NCBI RefSeq assembly: GCF_000169455.1
Contig: NZ_AAYC01000020.1
Location: forward strand, 1-58,819
Length of the DNA: 58,819 nt
Reading direction: 5' to 3'
Source: Roseobacter sp. SK209-2-6
Lineage (GTDB): Bacteria > Pseudomonadota > Alphaproteobacteria > Rhodobacterales > Rhodobacteraceae
A model generated the notes under the pieces. The model saw only the letters and a program-made list of their open reading frames with translations, did no database searches and had not been told where the DNA came from. Both the position numbers and the translations under genes were made by a program. Below, piece by piece: positions 42,472 through 50,671 of the stretch; the stretch's first letter is position 1, and each line of letters starts with the position of its first letter.

Positions 42472-42918
42472 ATGATCAAGACCATCTTCAACATTCTCGC
42501 TATCTGTGGAGCGGCCGGGTTCTCGGGGGTCATGCTGAGCATTGGCGTCACGCTTGGTGGGTATTGGCAAAGCCTTGCACCCGACGAGTTCCTGAACTGG
42601 TTCGCCAAAAACAACCAGTTCGTGTCCAAGGCAATCCCGCTGATCGTCCTTCCGACACTGATCGGGATTGTCGGATCGGTCTGGTTCTCCTGGGGCAACG
42701 CGGACCTCAAATACTGGTTAGCAAGCGCCCTCTGCCTGCTGGTTGTGATTGTGCTGACCTTTGCTTTTTTTGTGCCGGCAAACACCGCATTTGCCGACGG
42801 GACATTGGGAGCGACGGAGGCCGCCGCCAAATTGAATCAGTGGCTCACCATCCACAACGTCAGGATCGGGTTCGCCATGATCGCTGCCATTCTCGGATGC
42901 CTTGCGATCCAGGCGTGA
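42472..42918 (+). CDS. DUF1772-like membrane protein
   Basis: The 148-aa product has four hydrophobic helices (about 4-27, 50-71, 80-101, 127-146) and the pattern NQWLTIHNVR before the last helix, seen in DUF1772/anthrone-oxygenase-like proteins. The ATG at 42472 follows the cytochrome stop by 5 bases. Function in the redox operon unknown. Confidence 0.75.
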   Translation: MIKTIFNILAICGAAGFSGVMLSIGVTLGGYWQSLAPDEFLNWFAKNNQFVSKAIPLIVLPTLIGIVGSVWFSWGNADLKYWLASALCLLVVIVLTFAFFVPANTAFADGTLGATEAAAKLNQWLTIHNVRIGFAMIAAILGCLAIQA

Positions 42919-42992
42919 GCGACCACCGCCAACGAAAATATCATCGAAACGGCTTTCTGCCGCGGCAGTGCCGGTCACGAAAGGACCAAAAC

Positions 42993-44141
42993 ATGAAAAC
43001 GCGCATCCATGCGATCGCGGGCGGAATTGGCCTGCTCATGATCCTCACATTCTGGACCTCGACAATCCTCTCGGAACTGTTCGGTTCCCATGACACCATC
43101 GCGATGGTGAAGGAGCTTATCCTCTACGGCATGTTCATACTGGTTCCAGCCATGGCCATTGTCGGCGCTTCCGGGGCTTCGCTTGGTGCGGGCCGGTCAG
43201 CCCAATTGGTTTCCGCCAAGAAAAAACGGATGCCGATCATCGCAGCCAACGGGTTGCTAATTCTTCTGCCAATGGCCTTCGTCCTTGAATCCAAGGCCTC
43301 TGCGGGCACGTTTGATGCCCGGTTTTATGTTCTGCAGGTCGTCGAACTTATCGCCGGGGCGACGAATATCACCCTGATGGCCATGAATGCCCGGGATGGG
43401 GTTCGGCTCACGGGCCGGAGCAAACCGCCAGCTCAGGTGAAACTGTTGGGCCGAGAGATTGTTGCGAAGGACACCATCGCTGTTCGCATAGCCAAGCCAA
43501 CTGGGTTCACCTACGAGCCGGGCCAGGCGCTCCGCCTGACGATTCCGTCTGGACGCGACAAACAGGTTGGCGGCACCTCTCGCGTGCTCTCTATCGCCAG
43601 CGCGCCGCACGAAGAAAACCTCACCATTGTGACGCGACTGCGTGACAGTGCGTTCAAACAGACGATGAATACCATGCCGGAAGGGGCAGACCTGCAATTG
43701 TCCGGGCCATTGGGCAGCTTTGTTCTTCATGATGATCCGACCCGTCCGGCCGTATTCCTTGCAGGCGGTATCGGCATCACTCCATTCTTGTCGATGATCC
43801 GCCACGCAACACACACTAGCCTGCCGCACGAGATGACGCTGTTCTATTCAAACCGAACGCGTGAGGATGCCGCGATGCTGGACGAGTTGCAGGACATTGC
43901 CGTATCCAATCCGAATTTCAACTTGATTGCAGCAATGACAGGTATTCAGGAGGGCGGGACCTGGTCTGGTGAGACGGGCCGCATCGACGCGGCAATGCTG
44001 ACCCGGCACCTGACGGGCCTCAAAGGATCAATCTACTATCTCGTGGGACCGAGATCGTTTGTCTCTGCTATGCGAGAGGAGCTTGTCGCAGCAGGCATCG
44101 AGAAGAACGACATGCGGTTTGAACAGTTCACTGGCTATTGA
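42993..44141 (+). CDS. Membrane-anchored FAD/NAD(P) oxidoreductase
   Basis: From ATG 42993 (AAAGGA upstream) the 382-aa product has four hydrophobic N-terminal segments (about 5-28, 40-64, 77-95, 105-129). A ferredoxin-NADP reductase module follows: flavin-binding RVLSIAS near residue 191, GGIGITPFLSM (about 253-263) for the nucleotide, and YLVGPRSFV (about 350-358). It should pass electrons from NAD(P)H to a membrane partner, presumably the cytochrome b561. This is the last gene of the MarR-controlled operon; the combination with an EF-hand protein is unusual. Confidence 0.85.
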   Translation: MKTRIHAIAGGIGLLMILTFWTSTILSELFGSHDTIAMVKELILYGMFILVPAMAIVGASGASLGAGRSAQLVSAKKKRMPIIAANGLLILLPMAFVLESKASAGTFDARFYVLQVVELIAGATNITLMAMNARDGVRLTGRSKPPAQVKLLGREIVAKDTIAVRIAKPTGFTYEPGQALRLTIPSGRDKQVGGTSRVLSIASAPHEENLTIVTRLRDSAFKQTMNTMPEGADLQLSGPLGSFVLHDDPTRPAVFLAGGIGITPFLSMIRHATHTSLPHEMTLFYSNRTREDAAMLDELQDIAVSNPNFNLIAAMTGIQEGGTWSGETGRIDAAMLTRHLTGLKGSIYYLVGPRSFVSAMREELVAAGIEKNDMRFEQFTGY

Positions 44142-44560
44142 AGGGTGTGAGGTGAAGGTTTCGACCATAGGCCACCATCGCGTCAGCGCACACTCATCCT
44201 GGTTTTTGGTCCCCTAGCTGACATTAGTGATCCGCGCGCTGCATCCGGTGCTTTGGGCTCAAAGCAGACTTGCGGCGCCGCGGTAGCGCGGTTGCACCGA
44301 AGCCGCCCCAGATCTCGGCTGCCAAATGGCGCCAGCCAGCCCAAAACGGTCATCGACAGAAACTGCCTTGTTATCAATGCCGCAGTTGCGAGATTTACTG
44401 GCCTGCTTCCCGAAATCGGTCATTGAAGCACCCGGGTGTGGGATCGCCAGGGGCATGTTGAATGTTGGGTTTGTTGAACCTCGTCGCCATCCTTGCTCTG
44501 GCTACAGATTGCCTTTGCGCCTTTTTCAAAGTGAAGCGTCGATCCAATCAGTCGATCCAA
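44142..44560. other. Gene-free stretch before truncated fragment
   Basis: These 419 bases contain only overlapping short frames with no ribosome sites or recognisable products. They lie between the redox operon and the truncated acidic gene fragment. Nothing is seen that can be named. Confidence 0.4.
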
Positions 44561-44773
44561 TCAATAGTAGTTTTGCCAAAAATCGTCGAAATCCTCATCG
44601 TGGTCGTCGTTGTCCGGTGCGAGATGCGCTCCATCGGCCTGAATCGCGAGATCAATTGCTTGGTCGATACCTTGCTCATGTTCGTCCAGCGCAGGTTGCA
44701 GTTGTTGCTCCGGCTGTTGTTCCTGTTCTTGCTGCTGTTCCAGTGCGAAGTCCGCTGCGGTGAGACGCCACCC
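44561..44773 (-). pseudogene. 3' fragment of an acidic, Gln-rich protein cut by IS3
   Basis: From the left IS edge leftwards the minus strand reads GWRLTAADFALEQQQEQEQQ, then an acidic helix and the end DDHDEDFDDFWQNYY with TAA/TGA stop at 44561. The coding look (no stops, strong composition) suggests the C-terminus of a larger gene whose 5' part was removed on IS insertion or deletion. Family not recognised. Confidence 0.5.
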
Positions 44774-44829
44774 TGAGCCTCCCCAACTGAACTGGTCCAC
44801 CGCTACGTTTAGGAACCGGAGGACCAAGA

Positions 44830-45114
44830 ATGGCAAACAAGCGACCAAAGCCCGAAGAGATTGTCTCGAAGTTGCGGCAGGTTGAAGTTCTGATGGGGCA
44901 AGGCATGCGCCGTCTGGACGCGATCAGACAGATCGGCGTTGTCGAACAGACCTATTATCGCTGGCGCAAGCAATACGGCGGAATGGGCGTAGATCAACTG
45001 AAGGAACTGAAGCGTCTTCAGAAGGAGAACGACCGGTTGAGGCGAGCTGTGTCTGACCTGACGCTCGACAAGCTGATCTTTAGGGAAGCTGCGAAGGGAG
45101 TGATGGCCGTCTAG
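44830..45114 (+). CDS. IS3 OrfA, copy 2
   Basis: This 94-aa frame is homologous to orfA of copy 1 (KPEEIVSKLRQVEVLMGQGM, FYRWRKQYGG-like YYRWRKQYGG, LKELKRLQKENDRLRRAV). It is intact. A perfect hairpin (GAATTGATCC / GGATCAATTC, 45115-45137) follows directly after its stop and could stimulate the -1 frameshift into orfB. Confidence 0.85.
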   Translation: MANKRPKPEEIVSKLRQVEVLMGQGMRRLDAIRQIGVVEQTYYRWRKQYGGMGVDQLKELKRLQKENDRLRRAVSDLTLDKLIFREAAKGVMAV

Positions 45115-45387
45115 GAATTGATCCTGTGGATCAATTCAGGCCCGAACGGGCGGAGCCCCTGAGCCCCGCTCGTCTTCGTGCTTGCATCGACCATGTCCGC
45201 AGCCAGTTCAAAGTGTCTGAGCGCAGGGCCTGCCGCACTCTGGGTCAGCATCGAACGACGCAGCGCAAGGTGCCCCAAGGCCGGGCCGATGAAGAGCGTC
45301 TGACCGACGACATCATCGAACTGGCCGACCAATAGGGGCGCTATGGCTACCGCATGGTCACTGGCCTGCTGACCAACGCAGGCTGGC

Positions 45388-45429
45388 CCCCTCTCGGCAG
45401 ATCGCTTCGCAATTGCCTGCCGGGCAATG
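45388..45429 (+). repeat. Palindromic insertion element, copy 1 (about 41 bp)
   Basis: It starts CCCCTCTCGG and ends TGCCGGGCAATG, with a 20-base centre. Comparison with the intact IS3 copy and normal IS3 reading (GWHV-NHKRVERI type) shows a net gain of 41 bases at this site. The second copy at 45839 has the same start, the same end and the same length. Confidence 0.75.
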
Positions 45430-45838
45430 TGTGAACCACAAGCGGGTCGAGCGTATCTGGCGGCGTGAAGGGCAGAAGGTTCCAGCTAAGCAACCGAAGA
45501 AGGGGCGGCTCTGGCTGAATGACGGATCATGCGTGCGGCTGCGGCCGGAATATCAGAACCATGTCTGGTCCTATGACTTCGTTCATTGCCGGACAGATGA
45601 CGGGAAGGCGTTCCGGACGCTGAACATCATTGATGAGCACAGCCGGGAATGCCTGGCGATCAAGGTGAAGCGAAAGCTGAACTCTGTAGACGTGATTGAT
45701 GCCCTGACGGATCTGTTCATCCTGCGTGGGGCGCCAGCCTTCATCCGGTCAGACAACGGTCCTGAGTTTGTGGCTCAAGCTGCCCGGAACTGGATTGCGG
45801 CCGTGGGTGCCAAGACCACCTATATCGAGCCTGGCTCA

Positions 45839-45880
45839 CCCCTCTCGGGACATCGCCATGCGATGCCCTGCCGGGCAGTG
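45839..45880 (+). repeat. Palindromic insertion element, copy 2 (about 41 bp)
   Basis: Starts CCCCTCTCGG, ends TGCCGGGCAGTG, with centre GACATCGCCATGCGATGCCC, itself a hairpin (CATCGC / GCGATG). It interrupts the conserved SPWENGYCESFN box between SP and WE. Net gain is 41 bases, equal to copy 1. Confidence 0.75.
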
Positions 45881-46126
45881 CATGGGAGAACGGATACTGC
45901 GAAAGCTTCAATGGCCGGTTCCGGGACGAGCTGCTCAACGGGGAGATTTTCTATACCCTGCGTGAAGCCCAGATCCTGATCGAAGAATGGAGGAAACACT
46001 ACAACACCAAACGGCCACACAGTGCATTGGGCTATCGCCCGCCAGCGCCAGAGGCAATCATCCCGATGAAAAGCAGGCCAATCATCCACTAACAATCAAC
46101 TTGGACCAGTCAGATGAGGCTGCTCA

Positions 46127-46383
46127 ATCCCATTGCCCCCTTCGACCAAGTTTATCGAACCGCTTTCGATTTCCTCGGAAACCCCAGTAAATTATCGGCT
46201 TCTGAGCGTTTTGAGGACAAGCGAGCGGTGCTGAAATTGGTCTTTGCGGAGAGGTTACCCTATACCCGAAATGAGGGTTATCGAACCGCTCAAACCTCCT
46301 TTCCTTTCAAGACCTTGGAGGACTTTCGCCTGGGAAAGTTTGAAATGGTGCCCCCACACGGACTCGAACCGCGGACCTACTGA
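46127..46383 (+). pseudogene. Large serine recombinase C-terminal remnant
   Basis: From the right IS edge the frame reads AFDFLGNPSKLSASERFEDK, then RAVLKLVFAERLPYTRNEGY and RTAQTSFPFKTLEDF, the typical C-terminal tail of alphaproteobacterial large serine recombinases. The catalytic and DNA-binding domains are gone. The frame continues through the antisense strand of tRNA-Thr (EMVPPHGLEPRTY), which is how such tails end when the recombinase is integrated at that tRNA. IS copy 2 likely removed the rest. Confidence 0.75.
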
Positions 46384-46421
46384 TTACAAATCAGTTGCTC
46401 TACCAGCTGAGCTATAGGGGC
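46346..46421 (-). tRNA. tRNA-Thr (TGT anticodon)
   Basis: The minus strand folds into a complete tRNA of 76 nt: acceptor GCCCCTA with TGGGGGC, D-arm GCTCAGCTGGTAGAGC, anticodon arm CTGATTTGTAATCAG with TGT, T-arm CCGCGGTTCGAGTCCGTG and encoded CCA. TGT reads Thr ACA codons. It forms the right boundary of the accessory region; a serine-recombinase tail abuts its 3' end. Confidence 0.95.
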
Positions 46422-46600
46422 CTTGGCGCCGGAATTATCCGCATTGATCCCAACGTTCAAGTGCCAAAAACAATGGGAGTGAAAAAAATTTGTTAGGCAC
46501 AGTTCAGAGAACCTGAACACCCTCTTCTGCACTGATTTGACCTACCTTCTGCGGCAGAGTAAGCCTATCTCTAGATAAAGCGGTCAAAAGCAGGGTACAG

Positions 46601-47476
46601 ATGCAGGTCATTTTTCATTGTGGTGTACATGACACGGAAGAAGACCGTTTGCTGACAACCCTTCAGCGCAACGAGAAGCGTTTTCGCCCGGTTGGAACGG
46701 TTGTACCGGATCCCGAAAAGTACCGCGGTTTGTTGCGCGAGGGTATTGCTGCACTTGAGAGTAACAAAGCCGAGCCTGAAACGGCTGAGACCCTGTGGCG
46801 AAGCATTCTGAACAAGAAACAAGCCAACCGGGTGATCCTGTCCAACCCGCATTTCTTTGGCTCTCGCCGCCGGGCGGTTGAACCCAATGAGTTCTACCCG
46901 GAGGCAGAAGGACGACTGGCGGCCCTGACAGAGCTATTTCCAGAGGATCAGATCCAGCTCTTCATCGCTTTGCGCAACCCCGCCAGCCTGCTTCCGGTCC
47001 TGGTCCAGCAAGCCAATCCGCAACGGCAGCGTGAAATTTTAGCAGAAGTCGATCCCTATGAGTTACAATGGTCGAGTTTGCTGAACCGTCTGCGGAGCAT
47101 CGCACCGCAGGTCGCGATTACCGCCTGGTGCTTTGAGGATATGCCTCTCATTTGGGGACAGATCATTCGAGAAATGTCAGGCCTGGGTGAGAATGACAGA
47201 TTAGAGGGCGGCATGGATCTGCTTGCCACCATCATGACCAAAGAAGGGATGCAGCGTCTTCGGCACTATCTAGGTCAGCACCCGGACATGGATGAAAGCC
47301 AACGCCGCCGCGTTGTGACTGCTTTTCTCGACAAATTCGCCCGTGACGAAGAAATCGAGGAGGAAATCGACCTGCCGGGATGGACCGACGAGATGGTTGA
47401 TTACCTTAGCCAGCAGTATGAAGAGGACATTCGCCTTGTTGAACACATTCCGGGTGTAACCTTTATTGCCGCCTAA
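46601..47476 (+). CDS. Conserved hypothetical protein, 291 aa
   Basis: The first gene to the right of tRNA-Thr. The N-terminus MQVIFHCGVHDTEEDRLLTT resembles the start of sulfotransferase-like folds (strand, His/Gly turn, helix), but the PAPS-binding Lys-Thr pattern is absent. The remainder is helical, ending EDIRLVEHIPGVTFIAA. Such proteins occur widely in Rhodobacteraceae, as I recall, without assigned function. It is a soluble, cytoplasmic protein. Confidence 0.75.
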   Translation: MQVIFHCGVHDTEEDRLLTTLQRNEKRFRPVGTVVPDPEKYRGLLREGIAALESNKAEPETAETLWRSILNKKQANRVILSNPHFFGSRRRAVEPNEFYPEAEGRLAALTELFPEDQIQLFIALRNPASLLPVLVQQANPQRQREILAEVDPYELQWSSLLNRLRSIAPQVAITAWCFEDMPLIWGQIIREMSGLGENDRLEGGMDLLATIMTKEGMQRLRHYLGQHPDMDESQRRRVVTAFLDKFARDEEIEEEIDLPGWTDEMVDYLSQQYEEDIRLVEHIPGVTFIAA

Positions 47477-47526
47477 TCAGAACAGCAGGATCTTAAATGC
47501 GCCCTCTTCAAAAAGAAGGCCTTCGC

Positions 47527-47955
47527 CTAGTTGCCGATAGGCTGGCCCAATCGGTTCACCGTTAGGCTCTCCCCAGTCTGATCATCATAGACGATCTCAA
47601 TCCGCACGCTTTCGATCGATTTGAGAGGATACCTGCGGTAGGGGTCACCATCCCCTTCCAGAATACCATTGGGTGCCGCTTGATCCAAATGGCACGGGGG
47701 TAAGGGCCAGACCTCTGGATCTGCGCCATTTATTCCGATGCGAATTTCATTCAACCCACATCGCCAAGCCCAAAGATGGGTAACGTAAAGTAGATCCTGC
47801 CCATTGAACTCGCGCACGGAAATCCAATTGGCTTTGGTCACTGCCAGAATAGGCTTTACCTCTGCGGCAGTGGTAAACTGTGCGGCCTGAAGTGTTCCGG
47901 TAAGAAGGGGTGCTGCAACAAGGGCCGCGCAAAAGGCTGTCGTGATCTGTTTCAC
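47527..47955 (-). CDS. Secreted protein, 142 aa
   Basis: It has a Sec signal peptide (MKQITTAFCAALVAAPLLTG, cleavage near LQA at about 24) and a mature, beta-rich part with two cysteines (C66 and C88), probably disulfide-bonded. No family recognised. It converges on the 291-aa gene; a short pair of GAAGGCCTTC-like stems lies at 47513-47523. Confidence 0.7.
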   Translation of the reverse strand: MKQITTAFCAALVAAPLLTGTLQAAQFTTAAEVKPILAVTKANWISVREFNGQDLLYVTHLWAWRCGLNEIRIGINGADPEVWPLPPCHLDQAAPNGILEGDGDPYRRYPLKSIESVRIEIVYDDQTGESLTVNRLGQPIGN

Positions 47956-48109
47956 TCTAAAATCTCCGTCTACTGATACAATGGTGCCAGCTGCGCCGGT
48001 GAATTCAGCGTGCCAGCAGATTTACTTTTGACCCGGCGACCCCGGGCATATAGGTCATAAGACACCCAAGATGCAGCTGCCCGCAAGAGGCAGCAGACAG
48101 GAAAAAGAG

Positions 48110-49099
48110 ATGGTGCAGCAGTCTTTTAACGTCATGATCATCGGACAGGTCGGTCGGCTTCAATATGAAGCGCTCCTCTTTGCCGCCTCCCTGCGCCAGG
48201 CCTCACCCAATTTCAAAGGCCGCCTGTTTATCGCCGTTCCACAGGCAAATGCGGCCTGGAGCAAGGACCCGAGCATTCGCAATAGCAACATTCTGGAAGC
48301 CCTGGAACGTTTGGGCGCAGAGATCCTGCCCTTTGAGAATGAGGTTTTTGGCGAAAGCTATCCCAATGGCAATAAGATCGAAGCACTGAAGGCCCTACCC
48401 AAAGGGGAGCCCTTTGTCTTTTTCGACAGTGATACGCTGATCACGGGTGAGTTACAGGATGTCCCCTTTGACTTTACCCGCCCCTCTGCTTCGCTGCGGC
48501 GCGAAGGAACCTGGCCCAAGCCAACCCTCTATGGCCCCGGATATGCCGAGATTTGGCAAGCGCTTTACAACCGGTTTGACCTGGACTTTGACAGTTCCCT
48601 CGACCTGAGCCAGCCAGAGGAGTACTGGCAACGCTTTCTCTATTTCAACGCAGGTTTCTTCTACGGAAGTTGCCCACATCTCTTTGGTGAACGGTTTTTG
48701 TCCTATGCAAAATCCGTTCGGGATGATCCCCTGCCAGAACTGATCGGACAAACGCTGGACCCCTGGCTCGATCAAGTGGTTCTGCCCCTTGTCATCCACT
48801 CCTTTGGAGGTGGGCGCGATGCGCTGCCTGCTGGCTATCTGGACGGTGAGACCAGCTGCCATTATCGCCTCTTCCCCCTGCTCTACGCCCGCGAGAGCGA
48901 CCGCGTGGTTGACCTATTACATGAGATCACATCCCCGAACTGGTTGAAGAAAATTCTGAAGACCTATGAGCCGATCAAACGCATGATCTACCAGGGGCGC
49001 GGTGACAAGGTTCGAGCACTCTTTGATCGTGACCATCTTCCGCGCAGGGAACAGGCCATCCGCAACAAAATCAAATCCGAGGGTTTTTGGATCCGCTAG
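48110..49099 (+). CDS. Glycosyltransferase-like protein
   Basis: The ATG at 48110 (AAAGAG upstream) gives 329 aa. An upstream in-frame start adds 13 residues. The fold resembles GT-A enzymes: an N-terminal strand/helix (NVMIIGQVGRLQYEALLFAA) and FVFFDSDTLITG (about 117-128) with a DxD motif for the metal and nucleotide sugar. The rest includes Trp/Tyr-rich stretches (FNAGFFYGS, about 184-192). The sugar donor and acceptor are unknown. It stands alone, in a region of roseobacter-type core genes. Confidence 0.65.
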   Translation: MVQQSFNVMIIGQVGRLQYEALLFAASLRQASPNFKGRLFIAVPQANAAWSKDPSIRNSNILEALERLGAEILPFENEVFGESYPNGNKIEALKALPKGEPFVFFDSDTLITGELQDVPFDFTRPSASLRREGTWPKPTLYGPGYAEIWQALYNRFDLDFDSSLDLSQPEEYWQRFLYFNAGFFYGSCPHLFGERFLSYAKSVRDDPLPELIGQTLDPWLDQVVLPLVIHSFGGGRDALPAGYLDGETSCHYRLFPLLYARESDRVVDLLHEITSPNWLKKILKTYEPIKRMIYQGRGDKVRALFDRDHLPRREQAIRNKIKSEGFWIR

Positions 49100-49287
49100 G
49101 CGTTCTCCTTCGGCTTTGCTACGCTTTGACGCAGCTGCGCTCTATTCGCTGAAGGTTCAAACGGAAAACTGTCCCCCAAGCCGAAAAAAAGCGAACCAAA
49201 TGTTCTGAACATCTTCCTCCTGCGTTGTGTCATCAGACGTGCTGTCCTACACATTTTGCAAAGCAATTTCACAGGGAGACAGTGACG

Positions 49288-50580
49288 ATGAGCGAAGCCC
49301 CCACCTACGGTTTTGACACTCTGCAAATTCACGCAGGCGCCCGGCCTGATCCGGCGACAGGTGCGCGCCAGACGCCAATTTATCAAAGCACCGCCTATGT
49401 GTTCCGCGATGCTGACCACGCGGCGGCCCTCTTCAACCTGCAAGAGGTCGGCTATATCTATTCCCGCCTGACCAACCCAACGGTTGCCGTTTTGCAGGAA
49501 CGTCTTGCGACCCTCGAAGGTGGCGTAGGCGCGGTCTGCTGTTCCTCGGGTCATGCGGCACAGATCATGGCGCTTTTCCCTCTGATGGGACCGGGGTGCA
49601 ATGTCGTGGCCTCAACCCGCCTTTATGGCGGCACGGTTACCCAGTTCAGCCAGACCATTAAGCGCTTTGGCTGGTCGGCGAAATTTGTCGATACGGATGA
49701 TCTCGAAGCGGTCGCCGCTGCAATTGACGAAAACACCCGCGCGATCTTCTGCGAATCCATCGCCAACCCCGGAGGCTATGTGACCGATATCGCAGCCCTG
49801 GCAAAGGTTTCGGATGCGGCGGGCATTCCGCTGATCGTCGACAATACTTCGGCCACCCCCTACCTCTGCAATCCAATTGCGCAGGGTGCGACCCTGGTTG
49901 TGCATTCCACCACCAAATACCTGACCGGCAATGGTACTGTCACCGGCGGCGTGGTGATCGACTCCGGGAAATTTGACTGGTCCGCGAATGACAAGTTCCC
50001 TTCCCTCTCAGCACCCGAGCCAGCCTATCACGGCCTGAAATTCCATGAGACCTTTGGCGCTCTGGCCTATACCTTCCACGGTATTGCCATTGGTTTGCGT
50101 GATCTCGGCATGACCATGAACCCGCAGGCCGCGCATTACACCTTGATGGGAGTTGAGACGCTCTCACTGCGTATGCAACGCCATTGCGAAAATGCAGTAA
50201 CAGTGGCCAATTGGCTCGAGCAGGATGACCGGGTCGACTATGTGACCTATGCCGGTCTCGAAAGCTCCCCTTACAATGAGCGCGCCAAGGCCTGCTACCC
50301 AAAGGGCACCGGTGGTCTCTTCACCTTTGCTGTTAAAGGCGGCTACGAATCCTGTGTTAAGTTGGTAGATTCACTAGAGATTTTCAGCCATGTGGCCAAT
50401 CTTGGCGACACCCGTTCGCTGATCATCCATTCCGCTTCGACCACCCACCGGCAGTTGACACCGGAACAGCAGGAAGCCGCTGGTGCCGGACCCAATGTGG
50501 TACGTGTTTCGATCGGGATCGAAGATCCTGCCGACCTGATCGCGGATCTGGATCAGGCCCTGGCAAAAGCCTGCGGCTGA
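49288..50580 (+). CDS. metY: O-acetylhomoserine aminocarboxypropyltransferase
   Basis: From ATG 49288 (AGGGAG upstream) the product is 430 aa, the family length. It is a PLP enzyme of the Cys/Met metabolism family: TPIYQSTAYVF near the start, the PLP-ring contact in GYIYSRLTNPTV, and the internal aldimine Lys K210 in HSTTKYLTGNG. It makes homocysteine (or methionine) from O-acetylhomoserine and sulfide (or methanethiol). No SAM-responsive riboswitch could be found upstream. A strong terminator follows. Confidence 0.93.
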   Translation: MSEAPTYGFDTLQIHAGARPDPATGARQTPIYQSTAYVFRDADHAAALFNLQEVGYIYSRLTNPTVAVLQERLATLEGGVGAVCCSSGHAAQIMALFPLMGPGCNVVASTRLYGGTVTQFSQTIKRFGWSAKFVDTDDLEAVAAAIDENTRAIFCESIANPGGYVTDIAALAKVSDAAGIPLIVDNTSATPYLCNPIAQGATLVVHSTTKYLTGNGTVTGGVVIDSGKFDWSANDKFPSLSAPEPAYHGLKFHETFGALAYTFHGIAIGLRDLGMTMNPQAAHYTLMGVETLSLRMQRHCENAVTVANWLEQDDRVDYVTYAGLESSPYNERAKACYPKGTGGLFTFAVKGGYESCVKLVDSLEIFSHVANLGDTRSLIIHSASTTHRQLTPEQQEAAGAGPNVVRVSIGIEDPADLIADLDQALAKACG

Positions 50581-50603
50581 CCCAAAACACCAGATGCAAA
50601 AGT

Positions 50604-50633
50604 GAACAGGCCGGGCAAATGCCCGGCCTGTTC
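50604..50633 (+). terminator. Intrinsic terminator-like hairpin after metY
   Basis: GAACAGGCCGGGCA and TGCCCGGCCTGTTC form a perfect 14-bp stem with a two-base loop, followed by ATTTCGAAAAAC. It lies 23 bases past the metY stop and can also serve the converging SIMPL gene. Confidence 0.8.
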
Positions 50634-50671
50634 ATTTCGAAAAACACGTTTCATCTATGCCAACTCCGGAC

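Larger units (their letters stand above)
45126..46092 (+). pseudogene. IS3 OrfB, copy 2, inactivated
   Basis: The reading frame matches copy 1 OrfB but stops at TAG 45333-45335, where copy 1 has a Tyr codon (RQYGRYGYR to DQ-stop-GRYGYR). Further on it is interrupted by two palindromic insertions (45388-45429 and 45839-45880), each shifting the frame. Downstream of the second insertion the frame reads WENGYCESFNGRFRDELL to the stop at 46092. The transposase is therefore dead three times over. Confidence 0.9.
44774..46126 (+). mobile_element. IS3-family insertion sequence, copy 2 (decayed)
   Basis: The ends begin TGAGCCTCCCCAACTG (left) and, read from outside, TGAGCAGCCTCATCTG (right), related to the copy at 37216-38432. 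Length is 1353 bp, longer than the 1217 bp of copy 1, partly because of two 41-bp insertions. orfA is intact, orfB is broken by a nonsense codon and both insertions. No target duplication is seen (flanks CCC and ATC). Confidence 0.85.

Noticed and set aside
44183-44461. Short overlapping frames on both strands
   Set aside because: No ribosome sites, no recognisable domains and no plausible operon position.
49100-49287. Possible SAM riboswitch before metY
   Set aside because: I looked for the SAM-II type core and pairing known in alphaproteobacteria and could not find it.
50604-50633. Further copy of the palindromic element
   Set aside because: It shares a GCCGGGCA string but not the CCCCTCTCGG start or the length; it is a terminator stem after metY.
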